Source of the DNA: Dallia pectoralis | Lineage: Eukaryota; Chordata; Actinopteri; Esociformes; Umbridae | Reading direction: 5' to 3' | DNA length: 64,000 nucleotides | Assembly: GCA_029465975.1 (NCBI GenBank) | Contig: CM055730.1 | Span: forward strand, 13,168,767 to 13,232,766 | Part shown: piece after piece, positions 49,816-61,439 of the stretch | Layout: each line of letters starts with the position of its first letter | Position numbering within the stretch: position 1 is the stretch's first letter | Notes under the pieces: generated by a model | What the model was told of the DNA's origin: nothing | Databases searched by the model: none | Seen by the model: only the letters and a program-made list of their open reading frames with translations | Program-made: the position numbers and the translations under genes

Positions 49816-50107
49816 TGTAGCGACCCTGGAGTTTGGGAACCCATTGGACAGAGGGAGGCGGGTCAGGGAGCATCTTATAAGAGGGGGGTCAAGCAGGTGT
49901 CTCGCTCTCTCTCCTCATTTGTCGAAGTGACAAGTTCAGTGAATGTTAACTGTGGTTCTGTTCAGTGTTCATTAGCTGTTGCTAATTGTGTTTAAGTTTA
50001 AGGGTAGTAGGCGTAGGCAGTGGCCCACAACTGCCTGGTTGTAATAAATAAAGAGTGTTAACCGTATTAGTGCCTCCGTCTCCGTTGGGTTACGTGAGAA
50101 TTTTACA
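49816..50107 (+). mobile_element. Solo LTR of an LTR retrotransposon
   Basis: The 292-base element begins TGTAGCGACCCTGG and ends GAGAATTTTACA (TG...CA), flanked on both sides by ATAT (49812-49815 and 50108-50111), a 4-bp target-site duplication. It contains a TATA-like TTATAA at 49875 and overlapping AATAAA signals at 50043 and 50047, in the order expected for an LTR. There is no internal region, so it most likely arose by recombination between the two LTRs of a full element. The 4-bp duplication would suit Ty3/gypsy-type or retrovirus-like elements. The superfamily is not proven. Confidence 0.8.
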
Positions 50108-50617
50108 ATATCTTTCTCCTAAAGTCAGCTAATAAATCAATTAACATATACATTTTCATTGCAAATTCTTAGAACTGACTGCATCCAGATTCAATTCCTG
50201 GATGATTTTATAAAATTTTATTAGAAAAACACATTGTGTGTTGCTCTAGTTCACCCATTATTTACTTTTAAGTCACTGTGAAAACTTGTTTTTATATAAG
50301 TTGTATAATCACCCTTCATTTACCATCTTGGTGGATTACTTAAATTATGAGGAAAACTTTTTTGTCTCTATGATGGCTGTGTTGTAGCTTTGCTTTTCAC
50401 AAAGAAACTGAGATTAAGCTCTATGGAAAACTCAGTCCTGCTTTTAATTGCATAGACCTTCTAAATGCTTCATAATCTCTTTATAATTCATTTATAAGCA
50501 CTATATAAATATGTTACAATGCACCTGAAACTATACTTTGTTATAAATACCATTGTCAAATGAAAAAAAAAACACTTACGTTAAATTTGACAAAAATGTA
50601 CTTTGTGAAAATACTTT
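50108..50617. other. AT-rich intronic sequence, nothing recognised
   Basis: No gene or classified element seen. Confidence 0.4.
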
Positions 50618-51042
50618 ATGCTCAGTGCAATGTTCTGTTTGAATGCTCAGTGCATTGTTCAGTTAGCATGCTCAGTGCAATGTTCAGTTAGAATACTCAG
50701 TGCAATGTTCAGTTAGAATGCTCAGTGCAATGTTCAGTTAGAATGCTCAGCGCAATGTTCAGTTAGAATACTCAGTGCAATGTTCAGTTAGAATGCTCAG
50801 TGCAATGTTCAGATAGAATGCTCAGTGCAATGTTCAGTTAGAATGCTCAGTGCAATGTTCAGTTAGAATACTCAGTGCAATGTTCAGTTAGAATGCTCAG
50901 TGCAATGTTCAGTTAGAATGCTCAGTGCAATGTTCAGTTAGAATACTCAGTGCAATGTTCAGTTAGAATGCTCAGTGCAATGTTCAGTTAGAATGCTCAG
51001 TGCAATGTTCAGTTAGAATACTCAGTGCAATGTTCGGTTAGC
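50618..51042. repeat. 25-bp minisatellite, 17 copies, with partial 75-bp higher-order repeat
   Basis: The unit is ATGCTCAGTGCAATGTTCAG then TTAGA. ATACTCAG variants start at 50693, 50768, 50868, 50943 and 51018, so the variant recurs every third unit (75 bp) apart from one 100-bp interval. Confidence 0.97.
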
Positions 51043-53939
51043 TGGTCTTTTCATTAACAAAAAAGCTTTTGTTAAAGCATATCAACTGTATGGTATTCCC
51101 ATACAGATTTATTTCTGGCTGAATATAAGACCGCACTGGGAAACAAACCTGGGCCAATATCTGAGCATCATTCTTTTCTCTTATCATATGAATGAACTTT
51201 GATCTAATGTACACACACACTGAAGCTGTATTCCTGACACAAGGAATAGATTTCCCCCTGATAGAAAGGGTAAAATCAATAAAAGGATCCTTGAGCTTTA
51301 CGTATGATTTGTCCTGATAGGCAGTTATCCAAGGATCCCAACATGCTAGCAGGAGGCACAATGCTACTATGCACATCTTGAATTTATCCTGTTTTTATGG
51401 AGAGATTAAGCCATGACTGGTGTCTCAATGGAACATTTGAGACTGATGGCAGACCTGCTGCAGGGTGTTTTTACATTTCTCCCTCAGACCTATTGTGGCA
51501 CTTACAACACATTGCCAGGATCAGTCTGGCCTACTAATGATTGCTACCAACTCAGAGCTCAACCGAGGCCCTGGATTTAGTATTACTGATCTGCCGAACA
51601 AAATGAAGGAATAGGAGGAGGAGAATGGGAGAGACTGAGACAGCTGTCAGATGCTGTTTGGTTAGTGGAAGCCTCATTTATTTCCAGTTGAAAACAGCAG
51701 TATATGGGTTAAAAGACAACTAGAACAGTTCACACTGCATGCGTGGTGTGTTATTGTTGGGAGGTGCAGTCCCTCGAAAGACCACCAGGGAATCTGTCCA
51801 AAAAAATCGAGTATCCACTTCTTTTTTACAAAATGTTGATATGAAAACTGATTGTTCCCTTGTTAGGATATGATCGCTGTTATTTTCTCTTCACCTGTAG
51901 TCATAATGTTTTGCCCTGTAAAACATTACAAAAAATATTTGTAAAAAAACTGCATGCCTAGAAATAACCCCTTGAATTATTTGGGAATAATTAAACGTTT
52001 AAATCAGCTGAAGTTGTGATTAGCCTGCATGAAAGAGGACACACGTGTATTTTCCCCCACAAACAGTGAAAAAAAGCAATAAAGTAAAAAATTGGGGTCT
52101 GTCAGTTTCCATGACATTTCCATGTCAAAAGGCTATTTGGACGGCTTGCCAGAATAGAGCATCTACAGTTGTCAAACATCAGCCCATGGGTGTCCATGTA
52201 TCAAGCGTGTGTAAGAACAAATCTGTCAAAATCATTTTTACGCAAAGTCTGGGATTTATCAATATAAATGTTTGCTTGACTATCTTCCTAAATGTACATG
52301 CAAACATGGCCATGGGTGTGCGCCACGCCAAGTGGTGAATAAGAGAACTGCTTCTTTAGAGTGCATGCCAGTTACCAGTTAAATATACCTAAAGGACAGA
52401 GTCCTTAAACAAATATCAACACAATATAACTTCCACATATTGCCAGTCAAATAGTGACAGATACTTACTGGAGTCAGTGCTTTAAGGCCTGGGTATTAAA
52501 TTGAAATTCACACCTTAAGCAACCAGCCTGCATCATGTAGATGATATGTGGCCAAATACAAGTCCCTCATTCTGTTTATGGTACTAACTGTCTTGCTTTT
52601 TTGCTGGAGAGTCAATGTGCTAGAAGCAAAAACGTCATGCTGTTATTCAAGGATACTCTCAGTCTGTTTGTACTCTAAACCAGATACAGTCAAAGTAGCT
52701 AATGTCTATGCTCATTGAAGTTTAAAGCAAGTTGTACAACTCACCGGAGAGTTATCTAAATGCTAAACATGCCGAACCATTTTTTGAAATGTGAGATCAT
52801 TATATCCCAATCTGTGAGTTGATCTGGGTAGTAATGTCTGCTAAATGACTCAGATTTAAATGTTACATGATATTCAAGTCTAATGGTATGCCTTTTAGAT
52901 TGCTCTTTAAATGTTATTAAGATGTCTTCAAAGAGCGAATATCCACAGGCGATATAATATCTTATCTCCGCATTAAAGGGAAACAACATACACAGGCACA
53001 AAAGTATTGCTTTAATGCTCAGATGCACTACATGCTTTGCTTGCCATCAGGATCTTGATGTGTGACATTCTAAAAGCTTAACTAGAAATCCGCCAAAATC
53101 AACATTTGTTCGTCAATATTTACGTCCACAAGACGCAGAATGCACGCACCTGAAATCAATGATTAAACCGTTGCATTGTTTTTAAGCATGGATAATGCAA
53201 TTGGAAGTTAATTAGTACTAGTTAACTAGGCAACTTTTACTGGCTAACTGCTACATAGAACTCTGTGCTTTTAGTGTCGTTAACAGGCTATTGTATTTAA
53301 ATTGATTGAGCCAGTCATCTCCCTCCCCCAGTTCCCGGCTGCACATCTAAAAAAATATTTCTATTGTGTTTGGTTTTAATCTGTCTGTTAACAGTGAGTT
53401 GTTTAAAAACCTTGGTCGTGTGAGAGATCGTCCTATTGTTGTTCCCCAAAGAGTAGACAATTGTTGACCTTTTCCGTTTGACTGTTGAGTCACGTCGTTA
53501 TGTAACTAATGTGCTTTTCTGGCTCAACTGTGCCTGACCCGAGACCTATTGGTTGTATGGGTGAGAGAGCAGCCGAGGTGGTCTGTGGAGGAATAATGCT
53601 GACGGTGAAGGACATCTGACTCAAGCCTCTGAGATTGAGTCACAAGTCCCACTGAGAAGAAGAGCTGACGAGGTCATGCTCCTCTATTTATGCGAAGATG
53701 TAGAATCATTTCTACCTCAAAAAGTGGAATGTAGTTTGACTTGGGAAGAAAGGTGTACAGAGTAAAGGGTGGTGAAACTTTTCTGGTCTTTGACTTTAAA
53801 AAAATTAGATTCAGAAATTGCAGCACATTTATTATATCATCCCCACAAAATGTTTTAGACCGGTGCCTTCACAGCTGTTTCTCATGAACTGTGTGTGTTT
53901 GCAATGTCAATGAGAAATCTTGATCTAGGCGTTGCATAC
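51043..53939. other. Intronic sequence, nothing recognised
   Basis: Several 90-112 codon open frames are present (for example 51038-51376 and 52756-53028, minus strand), none with a recognised domain. No classified repeat seen. Confidence 0.4.
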
Positions 53940-54375
53940 AACCAAAAGGGTGTCAATGCAAGTCAAGCCGTCCAGAAAAAATCCAGAAACTGGACTGCAT
54001 GGTGCTACAACAGGCTCGCTTTAAAACAGAAGTACCCCAAAAGTACCTACACATGCTTGCATTGGTCTGGCAAAAAGGTATTGTGGATGGGTATAAATAT
54101 AACATGTGTAATGGCAAGAGAATAAGAGACTGGCACACCTTATCACCTGTGAAATACGGTGGATCGGGTGTGATGTCTTGGTCATGTGTGGTGTCCACTG
54201 GAACTGGCACACTTGTCTTCATTGATGATGCTGAATGCTAAAATTAGCAGCATGACTAAATATGACGTGCTAACAAACATCTTGTCTGCTCAGATATAAC
54301 CTGCAATCTGATTGGACGGGGGTTTATTCAGCAGTACAATGAGTCCAAACACATTCTCCAAGGGACTTTATGCCC
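53940..54375 (+). mobile_element. Degraded Tc1-like transposon, further family
   Basis: The + strand encodes VKYGGSGVMSWSCVVSTGTG then TLVFIDD, the conserved stretch after the central aspartate in Tc1 transposases. It is followed, with stops, by TNILSAQI and a degraded 'LDGGLFSSTMSPNTFSK' corresponding to the FxxQxDNDPKHT region. The family differs from those at 14, 15, 38.9 and 48 kb. Ends are not defined. Confidence 0.7.
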
Positions 54376-55855
54376 CAAAAAGTCTCTCCCCAAGCAACTT
54401 CACCCATGTTTAAGTAATCTGCCTGCTCTTCCTGATGAGTCAATGACATGTAAATATCAAAGAGGCAAGCCTGCTCTAGAAAGAAGAAAAAGCATTTTGA
54501 CGTCCTTATACATTTGCCTTTGTAATGGCATTTCAACTGTTTTTTTTTTTCTGGGTTTGGAGACTTGAAGGGTAATTCACAGCTTGGTATGATGTGCATT
54601 TTCGTGCCAACCAGATGACATGTTGTGATTTACAAAAGTGTTACCGGTAAAACATGAACAACGTTCAGCTGTGTCCAAGGAACATGTGCAGAATGACTGT
54701 GCAGATGTTCCAGTCTTTATCACCAGAAGGGATCACGGGAAGAAGAGGCGGTGGTGTGAGAGAGAAGTGAGACCGGGAAGAGTAAAAATAAATGAATGCG
54801 GGCCCTCACGAAGACCAGGTTTTTAAAGAAGTAGTGAAGCAGCTTACATCATCGCTCTGGCATTTACACTCCCGTCCTTGTCAGTGAGGCATCCTTGTAA
54901 CCCCAGTTCACTGCCCGTCTTGATTGATTTCAGCCGACAAGAGAGAGCAGCAATATAAAAACGACCATATAAGTCCTAAATGGATAAACACAAGTGAGCC
55001 AGGCAGCATGAAGAACGCATAAATAATGGGCTATATAGTTATTTTGGGCATTGGGTTGATAGGTGCTGTGAGGGTGACAGAGGTTGGTTCTGAGAAAGGT
55101 TTCCAGGTGGGAACGAAATAATGAGCATTTACAGTGCAGCCAGGTGCTCGGAGCTTTAATAGTAAGACGGGGACAGTTCTGGACTAAAACATGAATAAAA
55201 TAGTTCTTTATTGGATATGATATTAAAGTACATAATTGTGTTTCCATAGTTATGTATTCATTTGAAGAAAAAAAAACGAAACAAGGTTGTTAGAAGCATT
55301 GTAAATAATATTTTTTTAAATGAAACCTAGGTTGTACATTGAGGTTAGAGACACACTTCCCAAATTGGATGGAACCAAGAAGAGTGTGTCCAGGGGCCTT
55401 CTAGAGATATCCGTCCAGTGTTTAAAATTCTACGCCATCAAGAAAGAACAACGTATCTGAGGAATTAGATACCAAGGAAGCATACCTGCACACTTCGTTT
55501 TTTTTACAAGCCTTTTTGTGACCTTTGTGGGTGTGCAGATATCTCCAGAACGTTTTATATTTTTAGTCTGTAGTTCTGCAAGTGGCAGGGAAGAGCCAGA
55601 TAAGGTCCCATGACAAGTTCTGTCATTATGTATTTGCTCTCGATCTTATTCCACCTGCCAATCAACACTGCCCCTCATGGTTCGGAGGGCTACTGAAGCT
55701 ACTCCTTGAAAGATGAGAAATGATAATGTATTGCTTTGGTGCCATGGCAACTGTAGAGTTGCGTTATAACCATCTTGTAATAATTGTGTACAATATAATA
55801 AGGACAAATGGCACACAGCGTTAACCTGAATCTACTGTGAATCTTTCTTTACTGG
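54376..55855. other. Intronic sequence, nothing recognised
   Basis: No exon or classified element recognised. Confidence 0.4.
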
Positions 55856-56950
55856 AGAGGGGCGTTAACAGACTATTCAAGAATCAAAACCCGAGTCTCT
55901 GTCTCCACCCTCAAGCACTGTGCTGACCAGCTATCTGCAGTGTTCACAGATATTTTCAATAAATCCTTGGATTGTCCCAGCCTGCTTCTAATCCTCCACC
56001 ATCATCCCAGTCATAAGAAACCAGACTAAATGACTACAGACCAGTTGCCTTGGCCTCTGTGGTTATGAAGTCCTTTGAGCACCTGGTGCTGCAACACCTC
56101 AATACCAGTACTTGACCAATTGCAGTTTGCCTACAGAGCCAACAGGTCTGTGGACGACACAATCAACAAGGCTTTCCACTTCATTCTCCAGCATCTTGAC
56201 TCCTCGGGAACCTATGCCAGAATCCTGTTTGTGGAATAATCCCAGCACTCCACCATGGGAGTGCCCATGTCAACATGTAAATGGATCATAGACTTTATCT
56301 CCAACAGGAGGCAGCGCGTGAGATTGGGGAAACACCTGTCTCTTCTCTTCTCTCTGTATACCAACAACTGCACATCCAATCAACCCTCCATCAAACTTCT
56401 GAAGTTTGCAGATGACACCACCCTCATGGGTTTAATCTCTGATGGGGAAGAGACCTCCTACAGGAGGAAATCGACCGACTGGTGTCCTGGTGCAGCCTTA
56501 ACAACTTGGAGCTCAATGCTCTAAAGACAGTGGAGATGAGAGTGGACTTTAGGCGAAGCCCAGCTGGCCATTATCCCATTGCCCTGGAGGCTCCTCCGTC
56601 AACACACTGAAGTCTGTTTGCCTCTTGGGCAACACAATCACTGCCTGGTACGCTGCTGCCTCTTTCAAAGATAAAGATAAACGCATAATCGGCTCTGCGG
56701 AGTGAACCATTAGTTGTAAGCCGCCGTCCCTCAACGATCTGTTCAAAGCCAGGTCACTGAGGTGAGCAGCAAACATATCGATTTTGCTCTTTTGCAAAAT
56801 TTGATACTTGAACCTGGACATTGCTCTTTCTTTTTCTGCAATCTGCTCACACATCTAGACGTTGCTCGTTTGCACTATTCAGAAACATATTCTACTTTCT
56901 ATATTTACCCAGTATATACGCCAAATAGGCAGGGTCTCTTGACTGTTCGT
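55856..56950 (+). mobile_element. Degraded CR1/L2/Rex1-like LINE with reverse-transcriptase remnants
   Basis: Conceptual + strand translation in broken frames gives RT landmarks in order: DYRPVALASVVMKSFEHLVL (about 56032-56091), LQFAYRANRSVDDTINKAFH (about 56123-56182), DFISNRRQRVRLGKH, LLFSLYTNN and LLKFADDTTLMGL (about 56394-56440). The FADD catalytic motif is intact, but the first catalytic block is spoiled by a stop (LFVE then TAA) and the PQG segment between GKH and LLFSLY is deleted. 56500-56950 fits the LINE's C-terminal/3' part. It is dead and cannot move on its own. Confidence 0.85.
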
Positions 56951-57151
56951 GTTGTGTGTTTTGTTCCGTTTGCACTGTTTTGTGTACGTCTTAAAATGTG
57001 TGTTCTAACTTTGCAGCCGGTGGTGGAAAACTGTCTTTTATACACTTTTGCTTAGGGTAAAGATGAAAACATACAGACACTTTTGGAACAGGAAACTGTA
57101 TTGAGATCAGATGCATCGGACCAACGCAATCTCGCTTCCATTGCTGGACCA

Positions 57152-57720
57152 GAATACAACATATAGTAATACAGTATACAACATATAGTAATACAGTATA
57201 CAACATATAGTAATACAGTATACAACATATAGTAATACAGTATACAACATATAGTAATACAGTATACAACATATAGTAATACAGTATACAACATATAGTA
57301 ATACAGTATACAACATATAGTAATACAGTATACAACATATAGTAATACAGTATACAACATATAGTAATACCGTATACAACACAAAGTAATACAGTATACA
57401 ACATAGTAATACAGTATACAACATAGTAATACAGTATACAAAATAGTAATACAGTTTACAACATATAGTAATACAGTATACAACATATAGTAATACAGTA
57501 TACAACATATAGTAATACAGTATACAACATATAGTAATACAGTATACAACACAAAGTAATACAGTATACAACATAGTAATACAGTATACAACATAGTAAT
57601 ACAGTATACAACATATAGTAATACAGTATACAACATATAGTAATACAGTATATAACATATAGTAATACAGTATACAACACAAAGTAATACAGTATACAAC
57701 ATAAAGTTATTCAGTATAAA
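57152..57720. repeat. 22-bp AT-rich minisatellite, about 26 copies
   Basis: The unit is AACATATAGTAATACAGTAT plus AC. Shorter variants lack a TA (AACATAGTAATAC). ACAAAGTAATAC variants occur at 57381, 57551 and 57679. The first and second are each followed by shortened units, suggesting a duplicated block about 170 bp long. Tyr/Leu/Cys-rich minus-strand open frames are artefacts. Confidence 0.97.
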
Positions 57721-58464
57721 ACCTATTATCAGTTAAAAATGTGCCTGTTTTACTGACTGAAACATTTGAAGTTGCATAGCAACTCAGATTACTGGAATGT
57801 CAAACACATTTCTCCTGGATTTAATCATTAGTACCGGATCCTGGCCATTAATTGATGATGACCAGACATCAAGATGAAATAAGCAGCTCATTGTAAAACA
57901 TGAGGCAATATTACAATTTTAATAATTCCAAAGCGTGACCCTCCTCTTAAATAAATAAGACATTTGAAAACCTCCCTCTGCCTGAAATGATATCATCACG
58001 GCTCTCTCCTGATTTCTCTGCGTCACAATTGTCTACATTTTGAACACTTTTTAAAACACTTAATTATAAATGTCAGAATGTGCAAAAGCTGTTTGCAACT
58101 GGTTGTGTAATTACACATCGTTCCACATGTGTAATAATTGACACTGCCAAACCCCATTACTAATTCCGCACAGTACAAAGTGCATGCTCTCCTCACATCA
58201 CCACGTGACAATCTGAGTTTGCCAGTGGGGAGGACATGCTTGCTGTATAAGTGGTAGCAGAAGCTCAGTGCATGGTTCAGGCTGGGTGCAGATCATCCGT
58301 TGTTGTAAAGACACACACTGCTCTCTCAGTAGGCTTAATTTACTCCTGCGCCACATCTCGCCTCAGCCTGTCAAAAAGTATCACAGCCTTCAAAATGGCT
58401 GCTTCCTTGTAGCCATATCTAATCCAGCTAAAAGGGGGAAATGGATGAAGTGCGGGGAATCCTT
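57721..58464. other. AT-rich intronic sequence, nothing recognised
   Basis: No exon or classified element recognised. Confidence 0.4.
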
Positions 58465-59485
58465 ACGGTGCAGTGCAGGGAAGAACCAGATGCAGAGCAG
58501 GTGTATCGTTCTAGGTATTTTAATTCCAAAAGAAAAAAATGCACTCTCAAACAGTCTATTACTGCACTTAATAATGTGAATGTTTTTTTCATTTATGATA
58601 TTATCTCGTTACATACAGTATGGGGAGTTTTCTCAGACACAGACTATTCCTCGTCGTGGTCTACTAAGCAAGATCAATGGAAAATCCACAGCAAAATGTA
58701 TTTTCTCTCATCCTCTTATGTCATAAAGCACTATATTCACAAGCTATGAGATGGGATGAAGTGCTATCTGCTCTCTGTGGGGATGGAGGGTGTTGGAAGC
58801 AGGAGCAAGCGCAACGGAATACAAAAGGAAAGGCACAGGGATAGGGCTAAATAAGAATTTATTATAAAAAGAACACCAAACTGAAAACTACACACATCGT
58901 GCTGAAAAACAAACAAAGGCACGTGGGTCGACAAAAACACAAAAACTAAACTGAACACAGAACTTGGCAGAACGTAAACACTCGGAACAGGTACAGAGAA
59001 AATACTTACAAGAGACAGACCAACATGGGGACCGGAACAGGAAACAATGAACCAACAAACACAAGAGACACAAGAGACGCTTATATACAGACATAATGAG
59101 GACTAACCCACATCCGGTGTGCAAGGGCTGGAAAATTAGTGAAGGGGGGATGGAAAAATACCAGGACAAAATATTAAGGAGAACCACCAGAGGGAGACAG
59201 AAACAAGCACACAAAACAAGAACCCAACCATCAATCCTTACAGCCTATACAAAACTACAGACTCCTGCCTCCAACTGGGCTTTTTCATGGCAGGAGGAAA
59301 GCAGCTCTGGGGTAGCATGGAGTGAGAGAATGAAGACGAGTGTTTGCGTGGTACAAATCCTTTAGGTTGTGTGCAGGAATCAAGCCAGATGCAGAGCGGA
59401 ATCGCGTTCGCAAGGTTTTAATATTTAACAGAAACAGCTGTGCTAGATGGAAAACAATCACCATAACACAGGAAGTGCACCCCAC
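58465..59485. repeat. Cluster of related dispersed repeat fragments, unclassified
   Basis: Two segments (about 58470-58560 and 59368-59430) share 'ccagatgcagagc' followed by a TTTTAAT stretch. A third (about 58795-59240) has the A-rich, ACAAAAAC-type body often seen in teleost non-autonomous repeats. I cannot place these in a superfamily, and boundaries are approximate. Confidence 0.45.
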
Positions 59486-60370
59486 TAAACTCCCTGTGTG
59501 CAACAAAACGCATTTCTGAAATTGTGTATCTTCCATTTTCGGTTAATAAATGCCCTACTAAGGGCCCAGAACACTGGCACAGTGTCCTTTCGTTCTGTCT
59601 CTCCCTGTCTTTATTAAAATATTGAACATTTTAGACCTAGACATTTGTACACATTTTTTGTCCTTTGGTGTAATGCCTTGAAACTGCGAAACAATAAATG
59701 TTTTTGATCGTTACTCTATATAAAATTGTGCAAACATATTTCAGCTGTTGCAGTGGTGGTATGGTCACTAATCCCCCAAGAACCCGGATTGCTAAAACTG
59801 CATGAAATGCCCTTTGGTTTGACAGTTTGTCCTCCGTTTTGACACCATTTTTCATGCCACACATCAAAAATAGTGTACTTTTCTCATATATGAATTCCCT
59901 AAAGACTGTAATATTTTGATCATTTATTGATGTTTTGCATAGTTTTTTTTAAATAGAAAAAAACATGGAAAAGCACTGCATGAATGTGCACACACACAAT
60001 TATAATCCTGCCTCTGTTTGAGACAGAAAGATATTGAGGTCAGAGAGAACATAGAGATACTGGGAGAGGCTAAATGCTGATCCCGAGAAGAGAGAATATC
60101 TGACAGCAAAACGTTAGCAGAATATATAGTGAACAGAATAGGCTGTAAACAGAGTCACCTGGTTAAAAAACACAAGCTTGATAGTTTAACATACTTTGAA
60201 ATTGTAATTTCTTCATGGTTTGGACGAAGCACCTTACTTCCAGTGAGGAAATATCTTATAGTTAAAGCAAAAATATTTAATTTTTAACTTTTCGGCATGC
60301 CAATGGTTCAAATCACAAAACGAGGTTTATAAAGAAAAATGGTTTGTCAAAATTGGCGTAGAAGGATATT
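59486..60370. other. AT-rich intronic sequence, nothing recognised
   Basis: No exon or classified element recognised. Confidence 0.4.
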
Positions 60371-60623
60371 TACTGGCCCTGACCCTAACCACATCAAACA
60401 CCTGGAACACTGACTGGGAGTCAGCCCTAATCACCCAACATCAGTGCCCTGCCTCACTAACACATGTAGCCCAACCTGCAATCAATGTTTCAGTGTAAAA
60501 GCTTTTCAGAAGAGTGGACACTAATAGCAGCCACAGGGAGACCAACTCCATATTAATGCCCAGGTTTTTGACAGGAGACGTTCAATAAGCAGGTGTCCAC
60601 ATCCTTTTGGCCATGTAGTTTAT
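60371..60623 (+). mobile_element. 3' end of a Tc1-like transposon (same family as 14110-14835)
   Basis: 'tggccctgaccctaaccaca', 'ctaatcacccaacatcagtg', 'agaccaactccatattaatg' and 'caggtgtccacatccttttg' then GCCATGTAGT follow the transposase 3' end, 3'-untranslated part and terminal repeat of the fish element whose 5' and central parts lie at 14 kb. Truncated at its 5' side. Confidence 0.85.
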
Positions 60624-60867
60624 CAAAAGGAGAAACCCACAGGGGGATGTTGAAGTTTATAGTAAAACATTTCCTTCCAATTTCTGAACAGGCACCTGAG
60701 TTATGCTTTCATATACATTGTAAATGTAAATTGTGCTCTATGGTAATATAAAAATCCATTGCAATCCTCTTGATTCACTAAGATGGTATTTTGAGTGTGC
60801 ATTAATTGACAGTAATTTACAGTTGAGATGCACATTTACAGATTTACAGTCCTCACTAAATAGTTAT

Positions 60868-61010
60868 ATCTCCACACTGGCCTGGGAACGCCTCGGGATT
60901 CCCCAGTCAGAGCTGGCTAATGTTGCTCGGGAAAGGGAAGTTTGGAGTCCCCTGCTCGAGCTGCTACCCCCGCGACCCGACCCCAGATAAGCGATTGAAG
61001 ATGAGATGAG
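60868..61010 (+). mobile_element. LINE 3' terminal fragment (ORF2 C-terminus)
   Basis: It encodes LAWERLGIPQSELANVARER then EVWSPLLELLPPRPDPR and a stop (60988-60990), then GCGATTGAAGATGAGATGAG. The peptide and the AAGATG-type end match the C-terminus and tail of a widespread teleost LINE (possibly Rex3/RTE-like; the family name is uncertain). Only the last about 140 bases are present, as usual for 5'-truncated insertions. Confidence 0.65.
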
Positions 61011-61439
61011 ACTAAATAGTTATTTAATCTATGTAGATATTGGAAAAACAATTTAATTTGTATATTATATACTGTTGTTTTCTAGTAGCAGGTCTCAAAT
61101 TACTGGGGGACTGTTAACAGGATTTGTACTGCCTGCCTTCCACCAGCCAGGTGCTAGTTTTACAATAGTAGATGACTGGACTCTTGATAAAAGGCACCTG
61201 GCCCTTCCTGCCGACCGTGAAATACAGTGCGTTTTACCTCTCAACCAAGCAGACACATTTCGCAAACCAGACATTGGTGGTGGGGGAAAGGATGAACTCT
61301 ACAGGACAGACAGGGAGCTTTGGTTTAGCGTTGTCGTACGCTGTGCATTTGCGGTTGTGCCTTCTCTGTGATCACAATGGATATTGCAGAGAGTAATGTT
61401 CAGAAAGACACACCCCACTCCGAGCTGGCGTTGTGCACA
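61011..61439. other. Intronic sequence, nothing recognised
   Basis: Short open frames (for example 61075-61371) have no recognised domain. The stretch ends at the assembly gap. Confidence 0.35.

Noticed and set aside
54638..54826. Basic 62-codon frame (ITRRDHGKKRRWCEREVRPG-like) considered as a nuclear protein exon
   Set aside because: No splice sites in frame and no family recognised.
56991..57702. Tyr/Leu/Cys/Val-rich open frames up to 216 codons on the minus strand, resembling membrane segments
   Set aside because: Produced by the 22-bp AT-rich array; several frames give the same peptide.
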